From NCBI RefSeq assembly GCF_014356525.2, contig NC_052504.1, positions 65,381,114 to 65,445,113 of the forward strand: a DNA stretch of 64,000 nucleotides, read 5' to 3'. The position numbers and the translations under genes were made by a program. The notes beneath the pieces are model-generated. The model was not told where the DNA came from. It searched no databases and saw only the letters and a list, made by a program, of their open reading frames with translations. Source of the stretch: Nilaparvata lugens (taxonomy: Eukaryota; Arthropoda; Insecta; Hemiptera; Delphacidae). This document shows, in pieces, positions 1 to 11,150 of the stretch (positions are counted from its first letter, which is position 1; the number at the start of each line of letters is the position of its first letter).

Positions 1-840
1 GAGAACGTCCCAAGCCAGTCTGGAAGAATCGGTCATTGAGTGGTGTCAAGATTAGTGTCCTGTGTTGAAGTTTTCTCTGGGATTTGCAGACAGCAGCATC
101 AGATATCACAATTCATAGGAGAGTGATGTGATCAAGCTACAGTGAGTCTTATCCTCAGTTTTATTTTCAACACATAGTCTACTAGAATTTAAATTATTGA
201 TTTGTGACTCCACTAGCCAAAAATAACAACAACCTTCCAGTGTCCTTTTTAAAGTAGGGTTTAATCAATTCGTAATTTCAGAGGAACAGTTTTTTATTCA
301 ATTTTTAGATTCCAAATTTATTTTAAAGTAGTATTTTGAATTTAGTTTTGAACATTTCTTTAAAGATATAAACTTTATTGATAATTGTATATATCGATTT
401 TGATTCATTTAATAAATAATATTCTAGTAATTTTTGAGATTTCATCTTACTTATTCAAATTCATCAATTGATTATATTTTTGATTCAGTTTAGTTTTTGA
501 AGCTCTTTCCATATTCCATTTTATTCCATTTGTGAGGCTTCTCAGCACTATTTCATTTTCATTTCATTCAGTTCAATTTGAATTCTCAATATAGTTCAGC
601 AATAACTGATTGATCTATTGTTTTATTCAACAAATCCCGAATTCACGACCCAGAGTAAGAGTTCAGATTAATTTTATTCATATTCTACCATTTTCCTGGT
701 GTTTATTCGGGAACTATCATTTCCCAGTCGAAAAGACTGGGTGGTGCCCAAAAGAAGCCATATATACTGGCAGATTATTTATTGAATTTAATTAATTAAT
801 CTTTATTTGATTATTTCTCAAATTTCAAGTTACTTTACTG
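1..840. other. AT-rich sequence, no gene recognised
   Basis: Runs of A and T with scattered short open frames and no splice-flanked coding block, tRNA or long repeat that I can see. Nothing in it resembles the reverse transcriptase that begins just downstream, so the LINE remnant appears 5'-truncated at about 841. Confidence 0.5.
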
Positions 841-2432
841 AAAGAGCAAGTTGACAGAGAGTTCAGATTTCAGGCTGAGAAGAGTACGGAAGATGCATTA
901 ATTAAATTTGCTAATACTGTTCCACAAAACCTGAATTCCAATTACAAATCTATAGCGGTTTTCTTGGATATCAAAAAAGCTTTCGATACTATTCCACATT
1001 ACTCCCTTTACAATAGACTCGAGAAATATGGCTTCAGGGGAATTTTTCTAGAATTAATCAAAAGCTATTTGAGAGATAGAACACAGTCTTTAACAATAAA
1101 TGGATGTACTGATACCTCTAAAATGACCTCTTACGGGTTGCCTCAGGGAACTGTACTTTCACCAATCCTTTTTATTATTCATGTGAATGATTTACTGAGC
1201 CTGAAACTAAAAAACTCAACAACTATATCATTCGCAGATGACACTGCAGCTGTTTTCTATGGAAAATCGTGGATCGAGGCTCATGAAATTGCAGAACAGA
1301 ATTGTTTTCTCATTAAAAAATGGTTAGACAAAAACACTTCGAGCTTGAACATTGATAAAACCAATTACATCACCTTTGCACTCAATACAACTGGTAAACC
1401 CGACGAAAATATGAATCTGAGACTACATTCAGACTGCAACATGAACTTCAATAACTGCACTTGCCCCATAATAGAAAGAGTAACAAGCACAAAATATCTA
1501 GGCGTCATAATAGATGAATATTTGAAGTGGGACATCCATATCAAATTTTTATGCAAAAAAAATCAGATATCTTTCTTATAAATTCTACGAAGCAAAAAAA
1601 ATTCTAAACTCAAGTCATCTTAAAATAGTATACTTTGCACTGGTACAGTCCATAATTCAGTATGGTATTTCAGTATGGGGTGCTGTTATAATTCTCACTT
1701 GGAAGAGCTTTTCATAATTCAAAAATCAATCATTAAAACAATCTTAAATAAGCCTAGACTTTTCCCAACCAACCTGACTTTTGAAGAGTTTAACGTGTTG
1801 ACAGTTGTATGTAATGAATGTAGTGAAGTATATATTTAAATATAAAAATAATTTCATTTGCACTGATAATACTATCTATAATCAATACAATTTAAGACCT
1901 GCCTCAAATAAGTACCTAATCTATCATACTAACATTGAAAATATTAGAAGACAACTCATATATTCAAGCACTAAAATTATAAATACAATTCCTGAACAAA
2001 TTATTAGCTGTGCCAAGATAACAAAAAAAGTAAAAACAGATATCAATCCTTGGATCAAAATTAATTACTTCTTCTACCTTTGAGAACTATAATAAGTTAA
2101 CAGAGAACTTTTCTGATTAGTGCGCTCACTTCCCCTACTTGTGCTCTATCACATCCCTTTCCCAATCCTTTCCAAAAATTCCAAGGATCAAAAGCAAGGA
2201 TCAATGTCAACTATGACATGGATAGCCATAGTTAGAAGAACTTTTGATCCACTTCCCTTCTTCACCACATAACATGTATAAATTGCCTTCTAATATTGTA
2301 ATGTGTTCTCATATTTATGTTATTTATTTTAAACTTTAATGTTTTTTTATCGATGTAATTAATTTTTTTCCATATTGATGTATCTTAGGTGATGTATCTT
2401 GTGTGTGTGAATAAATAAATTGAATTGAATTG
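841..2432 (+). pseudogene. 5'-truncated LINE remnant, reverse transcriptase
   Basis: Remnant of a non-LTR retrotransposon ORF2. The frame holding 964-1581 stays open upstream to about 860 and reads EKSTEDALIKF, a typical RT block, then AVFLDIKKAFDTIPH, then GLPQGTVLSPILF, then the catalytic FADD at 1231-1242, and later KYLGVIIDEYLKW. No plausible ATG exists; the upstream protein is missing. After an A8 run near 1553-1560 the frame shifts and the thumb continues (KFYEAKKIL, IIQYGISVWG). At least one more shift near 1690 leads towards the C-terminal block at 1805-2083, containing NLRPASN. The untranslated 3' part ends near 2432 in GAATT-type repeats typical of LINE tails. The motifs match the LINE at 33.9-39.9 kb closely enough to suggest the same clade. 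Clade assignment (CR1/Jockey-like) is inference. Confidence 0.9.
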
Positions 2433-2435
2433 AAT

Positions 2436-2735
2436 AAATATGAACATATAAACATATAAAATATAAACATATAAAATATAAACATATAAACATATAAACA
2501 TATAAACATATAAACATATAAACATATAACATATAAACATATAAACATATAAACATATAAACATATAAACATATAAACATATAAAATATAAACATATAAA
2601 CATATAAACATATAAACATATAAACATATAAACATAAAACATATAAACATATAGACATATAAACATATAAACATATAAACATATAAACATATAAACATAT
2701 AAACATATAAACATATAAACATTTAAATATTCAAA
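2436..2735. repeat. (AACATATA)n microsatellite, about 300 bp
   Basis: About 35 copies of the octamer AACATATA with occasional one- to two-base deletions, degenerating at the right end into AACATTTA-like units. It starts directly after the LINE 3' tail. Long frames on the minus strand here only translate the repeat. The same ATAAACAT wording occurs inside family D elements (42198-42232 and 60548-60615), which may be the seed of this array. Confidence 0.95.
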
Positions 2736-5700
2736 CATTTAAACATTAAGAGAAATGCCAAACCGTCGACTTGAATCTTAGAACTCACTTCGCTCGGTCA
2801 ACTAGAAACCTGACTTTGATATTGGAATATGATAGTGAGATAGAGGAACAAATTTGAGTCGTATTAATAGCCGTTAGGCTATTAACTCACATTGTTATTT
2901 TTTATTCATCAAACCTTTCTTCTCTTGAAATATGACAAAGCTGACAGTTAACTTTTCATTTATCGTTGGTGATACTTTTATTTTCATATTTCTTGTTAGT
3001 GTAAATTGTTTTGTTTTCTTTTGTTTTTTATGCCAATGACGAAATCTGATGTGCTAAATACAGTATCATTAATTGAAATATTCCATTTCATTCCATTTAT
3101 TTATAATCAAATAGCAGTGGAAGTCTCATTCAAGATAGATTGACAGTTACACTCTACGATCATGTCTCTACAATATTTATTAACTTGATATGAGATTGGA
3201 AAGAGAGTATATCTTACGCTCTTTGTCTGTCTCACATGCAGTAGACCTGCAGCCTTGCAGGCTTCAAACCTGATTGTTAAGGATAGATAGAGCTCGGATT
3301 ATAACGTATCAGAGTATTCATATGCCACAAATGGCTTTTATGGTTGTAGTCATGTTAGCCCTCACCTGTTGGAGCTTTGTGAACAGAGGCGTGAGTGGAA
3401 AATGTAATAAGGCCCCGGGCAATGGCGTCCTGCGTCCTGCGTCCACAGTGCTCTATCAATTTATTTCTCAGTTCGCTAATTGGCTCACGTTTAAAAGCAA
3501 ACCTTCTCTACCGTTATACAACCAAATATCGTAGATTGCTGCAACTTTATGATAGAATGAAAACATTCGGCTCATTACCAAACAAATCAGTTTTCGAAAT
3601 GAGTATTTTCATGGAATAATACAATCACAGATGGATATCGATTTTGAAACAAGGTTTTCTTGAAAGCACATCATTAATAGCCTGATGTTTCATTCCCAAC
3701 AAATTTAATTTATCATTTACTTGGAACTCCATCAAAATTAATATTAGTGAATTTTAATCATCGACAACCGTCCTCCTTCGAACAGAAACAGATGTTCATT
3801 ATCATTCTTCGGAGCGAATTCAATGTTAATGTATTGTTCCTTCATCATCACAAATTGTTTCTCTCCAATTTCCATTGGAAACACAAAATGCAGTTGTACA
3901 ACAGAACTTGCCAGTCTGGTCCTTACATGTGAACTTTCTCAATTATCTAGTACTATGGTACTAGATTCTATTGTGCAGCGAATTTCCGTTTGTCCATCAA
4001 TGCTGTGAATGAGATTTGGTTCAAATTTCTATGCTTCGTACAGCAAGCTCGCCAAGCTTTGTAGCTCTCCTCTCAACGACCTTCCGCAATGAGAAGTTAC
4101 AAATAGGGTTGTTCGTGCTCATTGATTGATTGATTATGAGATTAGTTAGATCTTGTAATGGCATGATTTTATTAATTTTTCTCTTTGGATTGGCTTGGAA
4201 GAGACCTTCAACCCCTCCACGAATAAAAACTGTGAGTCTGAAAACTTGAATTTCAAGAATAGTATTGAAAATTATACGTTGAAAACAAACAATATTATAA
4301 GTTGAAATTTGATAAGTTGAAAACAAAATTATGAGCGATTTTTCTATTCACTCTTCCTCTACATTATTCTCTCAGTTTGAAAAAATGTGAAAGAAGCTTC
4401 ACGAGCTTAGAACATCTCACTCAGCTCTCCATGTATTGTTTCTCAAGAGCCAAGACCAGTCCCCTACGCTTTATCTTTTTCCGAGCAGATATCTCTTGCA
4501 AGCCTTTCCGCCCTATTATTAGCCATGCGACCCTCTGTACAGTTCACAATTCCACCACTGCATTTGCGTAAGCTCAATAAATTAGTCCCTCCCAGTTGAA
4601 TACTGGGTAGGCCACCCTTTATTTATCGCTTTCTAATTTATGAGTGCTGCCGTTTTTCTTCAGGTTGTTGTTGCCTTTGACTGCTCTTTGGCAAAGCTTT
4701 TACTATACGGAAAAATGCTTCAACGAAGGCGAATTTCAGCCTTACAAATTTCTGGTGTCAATGATAGCAAAAATAAATTTGTAAAACAGTGCTGTGACTA
4801 GAAATAGTGGTGTGTATTTATGAGACATGTTCTTCAACGTTCAACTTCATGGAACCCTCTTATCTGTGAATGTCATGAACGAGTACGATGTACAGATCTG
4901 CAATGTTCGCTGCATGGAGGTTATAATCCGAATGCGGAGCTATAAAGTTTGATTATCAATCCTGCAGTTTATTCACACTCTGAATAGAGGTACTAAGAAA
5001 GCCTGAGGGTTTGATTGTAGCAGGTCTCAGTTGCTCCACCTTAATGAGGGTAATTCGCGAGGTGGCTCAAGTATAATAATTATTTCACCTTTGTGAGCTG
5101 GATCCATAAGCTGAATACAAGTCAGACCTGAGTGATGCATCCAAGAAGTGAGAATGAGGATAATAGCTTCAACACTTACCACGAGGAGATGGATTTAATC
5201 ACTCTTCAACCACCGTTTACCACACTCTCTACTCTAATTTAATAGTCATTCAAAGTCATCAAAACACGAAGCAATCCATTAATTACCCAAAAGAGTGACA
5301 GTTTGTCTAATGCGGAACATTCCTATTCTCACTGTTATAGATAGTCTCTTATTCGAATTCCACATTCGAGTATTACTCGATTCCAGCGAATATATATGAC
5401 TGCAATATTCTATGAGACTGATTGAAGACTCTCTTGAATAAGAAGATGAAAATATATAATTCAAATGAATTTCAGTGAATAATAGGTGATTGCAATGTTC
5501 AATGGGTTGACAGAATAAAAGCTATTGCTAAAATTCAGTTAAATAATCAAGTTACAACTCTCGAGGTACTAGAAGTTGCCGTGAAACTCTTAAGCAAATT
5601 GCTGATGAGATTATGAATCTGCCTTAAAACCGAATTAGCTTGGAAATTACTTAGAATTAGCATGTGTTACCTTCTATTCAAGCGACCTATTGTTTCTGTA

Positions 5701-8445
5701 CTATGACTTTTAGAAGGATAAATTTATTGAATGATGTTTGTAACTCATGATAGAACTATAATCAACCACGATTCACAAAAAACAAAGAACAAATTCTCAA
5801 TTAATATGAATAATTGAATTAGATCGATGTCAATAAATTCAGTTTAGTCTGATTTTATTTAATCAAACAATGCTTGGTAGTATATAATATGACTTGTCAG
5901 GGTTCATGTCATTTTCAATTACTTCGTAAATCACAGACTCCTGTCACACATTCAGGAATCGATCAATATTGAAAAGAACAGATAATGAGAATTGATTGAA
6001 GAAAAGAGGAGAATCTTGAGAAGTCAAGAGCTTTTCCCATGAGATACTCATCCTAGAATTGAAATAGAATGGAGAAAAATAATACGTCAATCGCTGGGAT
6101 AACACATTTTACTCAATTTTTGAATTTATCTCTAGAGTGTAGTTAATTCCTACTCTTCCTCTACAATACGTGAATTTATGACCATTCTCGGTACGAATCA
6201 ATGCTAATATGATTGATAGGAGGACTTGGAGGACGAAGCAATCACAAACCACCCCAAACCTTGTTTGTCTGTTCTCTCTTCAAACTAAAACTCAGTTACT
6301 GGGTCTCCATACTAGTCAGCCTCCGGCCAGTATAGTCGACTACTCACTATACATATGAGTAATAAATGATACCATTCATATCAGCTCAAGCTGCATCGAG
6401 CAAGTAATAAATAGCTCAAACTAATCATTTAGATTGAGTTGGAAATTGGCTATGAGTTGACCTGGTAGCCGCTTTGCTTTTTCCAACATATTCATCTGCA
6501 TCGAAAGCTACATGAATGCGTGGGGCTCAGTTATTGTGAATCGGATATCATTTTTCAGCCAGAACGATGCGGTGTATTGTTCTGAAAAACAACCCCGATT
6601 TATATTCTGCGAACTGTTTTTCACTATGAACATCTCACATTCAATGCAAAACAGTCAGGCAACAACGGTTTCTTGATCAACCTCCCAGTTATTCACTTTT
6701 TTACATTGTGCAATGACTCAGATGGGATGAACTAATTATTATTGCAATTGTAATTCAACAAAGAACTTGGTGTTCATAATTGTGCAGAATGCGTAACACG
6801 TTTCGTATCCTATCCTACACATTCTAAAGTTTATTCTATAGCTTCTATTTGATGATAATTTATTTCATATTCTTTCCATCTATTTTTATTGTAACATTGG
6901 TAAATAAAATACTAAGGCATTAGATTGTGTTATTTTTTCTTCCAAATTTAGGTGAAGACACAGTTCAAAAAGTACGTTAGGCTTTCTTCACTTGTCCAAT
7001 TTTCGATGTGAAGACATATTATATACATATCATCATGTGATAGCCCAGGATATTATAATTATTTTGGCATTGGCAGGTTTCTTATTCTATGGTAATCACA
7101 AAATATTTCTCCACTGCGACTATTGAAGATTATTCGTTTACAGATTATTTCTCATTCATCCAGCAAATAAGTACATTATGAAACTGGCAAAATCCGAAAC
7201 CCTTGTCGTTTCTCATTTCAATAAGTATGTGAATTATACAATGTAAAACATTCTCGTATCTTTTGTAATCTACTTTGTTATTCCTCGTCATTATCTCATC
7301 ACATTGACATGACACGAATCGGTTGAGTTGAAAAAGCCTTCCTCATGTAACAGTATCGATAATGTTTTTTTGACTGGGAAACTATCCGATCTGGATAGAA
7401 ACTACACATTTTTGCGAATTACTGTACAACCTGAATATCAATTGTTCTGCTGGTACTTACTTTTTCGACTCGATTGCTACTCATATGCAGGGTTCGGATA
7501 TAAGTAATGAATAAATGATTATAATAATTATTGGATAATATAGAAATAGAATATAGAATTTATATAAACATTATCATAATATTTCATATTGTGACTTGTG
7601 TGTTGATGTGTTTTGATTAGTCTATGAAATAACAAAATTTGTTTCATCGTTTCTCATATCTGATGACATTTTTTTTACTGGTTCTGAAGCGTACGATTAA
7701 CATCGGTTTTTATACTTGTCTGTAAACGATCAATCCTCTTCCAACACGGCACCATTGCCAAATTGCTTGTAGCGTATTTAAAATTGTGATAAATTATCAA
7801 AATATCCCCCTTTAATCATGAGAATTTCATTAATTTCTACTCCTTACAAAATTAATTATTGAATCACATGGAAAAATGTTTTCAGAATAAAATATATTTT
7901 CGATAGAAATGATTATTTAACAAGAAGCAACAAATAATATCAGATTAGATTTACCGGGGTAACTTGAATCGCAGCGACTATAGAAGGCGAAGGAAAAGGA
8001 AATTATTCTCATTCGCTCCACAATGCACCTTATTATCTACATTAATTCAATAAGGTGGATCTATAGAAAAAAATGTTATTCCATCTTATAACATATTATA
8101 TTGAAATCAATATTTATTATATACTATTCAATATCATTGTACTCGTAGTATGGCTTTTTTGATGGTGATACCAATCCACCTCACCAATGTTTCGAGTAAA
8201 CTTGAATCTTTCGAGTTCTACTTTACACTTGAAAAAGGTCCTTATTCGGGATCACATCCTGTTTTATCAAGTTAAGAAGATCGAGACTGTGAAATGTCAA
8301 ATTTTAAACTTCTCTGAAACGTTTCAATTGTATTGAATTGCAACTTCACTTCAATTTTATTCTAGAATGGCGATTCTGAATGTTATTCATCATCTGCTTG
8401 ACATATTTGTCACTATCCGGAACTATACGATATAAGGACCAATTC
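2736..8445. other. 5.7 kb AT-rich stretch without recognised genes
   Basis: I see only short frames without conserved motifs and no exon-like block with strong codon structure. A slightly GC-richer patch at 3360-3460 contains a tandem CCTGCGT duplication but no convincing exon. No tRNA, no long repeat shared with the rest of the window, no terminal inverted repeat noticed. It may be intron or intergenic DNA. Confidence 0.5.
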
Positions 8446-8449
8446 CAAT

Positions 8450-9405
8450 TTCATTGATATCATGCATTGTACAATAATACAATATTGACACAAGTCAAAT
8501 ACATAGTCACATTGGTAAACTACATTGTAAAAAATATTAAGATATTTAAGTAACAAAAAATAATTTAATTCGCTGCCAAGGTGACAAGAATCACATAATT
8601 GAAAAATTTCTCAATTCAAAAAGTTCCATTATACTGTAAAAGGATTTTTCGATCAGCCAATCCTTCAACTTAATCTTCAACGAAACTTCAGAGTCAATCT
8701 CAGATATAATAGGTGGGAGAGAGTTCAATATTTTCCTGCTCATGTGATCAGTACTACCTTGGAAAAGAGACGTTCTATGAGCATCTAGTCTTAGAGCATT
8801 CCTAGACCTCGTGTTGTACCCGTGTATATCTGATCCTCAAGCCCAGGAAGTTCTATGTTTGAGTCCATGTAGTGCAGCCTCAAGTATGTATAGACAGGGA
8901 AGCGTCAGAATTCTTGCACTTTGGAACAGTGACCTGCAAGAGGTTCTAGAAGGTTTCCCTAGCATCATCCTGACCACTCGCTTCTGTGCCTTGAATACTC
9001 TGACAATTCCAGTTGATGAGCCCCAGAAGATCAAGCCGTAGGTCAGTAGCGGTTGAAAGTAACCATAATAAGCCGAGAATACTACTTTCTTCTTCAGAAT
9101 TGTCGTTAATCTTGATATCGCAAATGTTGCCCTACTAAGTCGCTTCACGACCTCGTTCACATGGTAATTTCACCTCAATCCAGAGTCAACCTCGATTCCT
9201 AGAAAACCACAAGCACCTGTAGACTTGATCTGTTTTGAATCCAACTTGAAATTTAGTAAATTAGAGAATTCCGGGCGGTTGGACTTACTTATAGAAAAAT
9301 CCATAAAACAGGTTTTCTCGACATTGACTTTCAGTTTATTTGCCTTACACCAATTCTCGATGCTTTCTGTGAGATGCTTCATTGTTGCTGCTGAGAATTG
9401 TGATC
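8450..9405 (-). pseudogene. 5'-truncated LINE remnant, RT thumb and C-terminus
   Basis: Minus-strand C-terminal third of a non-LTR retrotransposon ORF2. One reading frame runs from about 9382 to 8596 and is broken only by two TGA codons, near 9164 (where RT relatives carry tryptophan: LR*NYHV) and at 8837. Motifs in order are NKLKVNVEKT, GFLGIEVD, YFQPLLTYGLIFWG, FKAQKRVVRMM and then, past the second stop, HGYNTR and KLKDWL. The catalytic FADD box is missing, so the element is cut off at about 9405. The 3' UTR runs on to about 8450. Its motifs differ from those of the LINEs at 0.9 and 34 kb, so this is another family. It lies antisense and immediately 5' to the candidate exon at 9475. Confidence 0.88.
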
Positions 9406-9474
9406 AGTGAGCAGAACGGAGCAGATTGTAGTTTTGCATAGTGAGTGATGTGATTGTGGTGTGTTGGTGTGCAG

Positions 9475-9615
9475 GACCCGAGCTGGCTGAAGGCGAACAA
9501 GTCGAGCGACTCGGTGGAGGTTGTGTTGGTGGCGTACACGGCAGGAGAGGACATGGTTCGTATCGATGATGCTGCAGCCACGGCAACCAGGCGAGCCTCA
9601 CGCCAGGACGTCTAG
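9475..9615 (+). CDS. Candidate terminal coding exon of an unidentified host gene
   Basis: A GC-rich island in AT-rich DNA. A T/G-rich tract ending GTGTGCAG at 9474 gives a plausible 3' splice site. From there 46 codons run open to TAG at 9613-9615. The peptide starts DPSWLKANKSSDS, continues VEVVLVAYTAGED, and ends RRASRQDV. Most codons end in G or C, unlike the surrounding DNA, which supports real coding selection. The frame has no ATG near its start, as expected for an internal-to-last exon. A GTGAGT sits just after the stop (9621-9626), so an alternative donor beyond the coding end is possible. The upstream exon is not in the window. I do not recognise the protein family. The splice phase is assumed; a shift by one or two bases would bring in stops or lose the codon bias. 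Confidence 0.55.
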   Translation, partial: DPSWLKANKSSDSVEVVLVAYTAGEDMVRIDDAAATATRRASRQDV

Positions 9616-10197
9616 CAGGGGTGAGTCGAGACTAGATTAGTGTTAATGCCCCCCACATAAGCTTGTCTCTCAATTCGAACCCACCTTCATCCAATTCCTG
9701 CCTATCTCGTTTTAATACCAGTAGCGTTTCTTTTTCTGAACACCATCGCCATCTCTATTGATCGCTGTCATTATTTTTTATTAAACTCTCTCTCTCGGCG
9801 GCATCGTCAATTTTGTCCAATAATTTACAGCTGAGGCAAATGACCCTCCCACTTCAGAATCTCATTAGAAGTCCAGAAAAAGTGTTACACTCTTTCACTT
9901 CTTCACAGAAGCAGCACCAGCACAATATTTTGAGCAAGCCAGGCACTGTATTCGTTTTTCAATTCCGATTCCCTATTGGGAAATAAAAAAATCGATTAAA
10001 TCCTTTGCTCTGTCCCTGTTATTTCTCCACTGACGGAGCTATTTATAACAAGATTTAAATCCCAGAAAACATTGATAGTATTGAATCAATATTCTCAAGG
10101 AATTTTAGATATCAAGAGCAATATTATATTTTCTAGCTTTGCATATTATTGTGAGTCAATTTCACAAAAATTACTTCATTGATTTACTTCGTTATAT
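9616..10197. other. Possible 3' UTR or intron, nothing further recognised
   Basis: Follows the candidate exon. Contains a C-rich patch (CCCCCCAC near 9649) and AATAAA-like text at 9983. The right edge is the 7-bp duplication GTTATAT (10191-10197) that flanks the next MITE. Confidence 0.4.
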
Positions 10198-10462
10198 CAT
10201 AGATAAAGAATAGCGTAAGTAGATATCCCATGATATAGTGCGTTCATGTCGCAACTTTTACTGTTATCTCAAGCCGATTACTGTCGATTTTTACTGTTTT
10301 CACCAGGTACGAGTGTATGAATGGCACAATATGAGAGACTTCCAGCGTCATAAAGCTTCACAGGAAAGAACTAAGTGGACTATCAGCTTGAGATAACAGT
10401 AAAAGTTGCGAAATAAACGCCCTGTACCATGGGATATCTACTTATGCTATTGTTTCTCTATG
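10198..10462. mobile_element. MITE with terminal inverted repeats of about 80 bp
   Basis: 265-bp element. The left arm (10198 to about 10281) and the reverse complement of the right arm (about 10381-10462) align almost base for base through CATAGA, AGTAGATATCCCATG and GCAACTTTTACTGTTATCTC. Both sides carry GTTATAT (10191-10197 and 10463-10469), a likely 7-bp target-site duplication. The centre of about 100 bp codes for nothing. The superfamily is not clear from the ends. Confidence 0.85.
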
Positions 10463-10582
10463 GTTATATCTACATCATTGATAATTCGAGACTGGAAGAA
10501 GAACTGAGTTTATAGAGGAATAGCTCTTTGGAATAGAACATTGAACTCATTGTCAAAATTATTTATCATGTTGCAATCTCTA

Positions 10583-11150
10583 TACTTATAAAAGGCTAAG
10601 CCCCGACAGACTGAAATCACACCACAGCCCAAACTACTGAGCCTAAAAGCTTGAAATTTTGCACGATTGTTTATAGTAGTCTGAAAACATCCACTAAGAA
10701 AGGATTCTCAGAAATTTCCCCCCTGAGGGAGCCTGGGCCCCCCAAAATTTTGTACTTTTTAACCGCTCATTGCTCAGCAAAGTCATGAGGAACGTTTTTG
10801 TTCAGCTACGAAAAAAAATTAGATCTATGCAGAAAAATTTCGATCAGGAGCACAGGGGGGTCCAGGAGAGGGCATTTTCCGAAAAATTTGATGTAAAATC
10901 ACACTACAGCTCAAACTAATAGTCCTACAGACTTGAAACTTTGCACAAATATTCTTCAAACATGCTAGACGTGCACTAAGAACGGATTTTGAGATATTTT
11001 GCCTCTAAGGGTTTCAAAGGATGAAAAAGGATCCTATTAAGTAAGGTTATGAACATGGTAAGGTGAGTGCCATATGGAAATGAGATAATTCATTTATTGA
11101 CATGTGATATTCTAACATATGTTGTAATCATTGAAAATAACAAAATAATA
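10583..11150 (+). repeat. Dispersed repeat F, copy 1
   Basis: Begins near TCTATACTTATAAAAGGC, which resembles Helitron-like 5' ends of insects, and continues with two related internal halves (AAATCACACCACAGCCC and AAATCACACTACAGCTC). About 380 bp of it recurs at 14925-15310 at high identity, including the block AAGAACGGATTTTGAGATAT. No coding sequence. Classification is inference. Confidence 0.7.

Noticed and set aside
2436..2735. CRISPR-like array
   Set aside because: Eukaryotic 8-bp tandem repeat without spacers.
2336..2738. Three long minus-strand frames of Met-Phe-Ile-Cys-Leu-Tyr type
   Set aside because: They are translations of the 8-bp microsatellite in three frames.
3360..3470. GC-richer patch as a host exon
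   Set aside because: No open frame with consistent codon bias between plausible splice sites.
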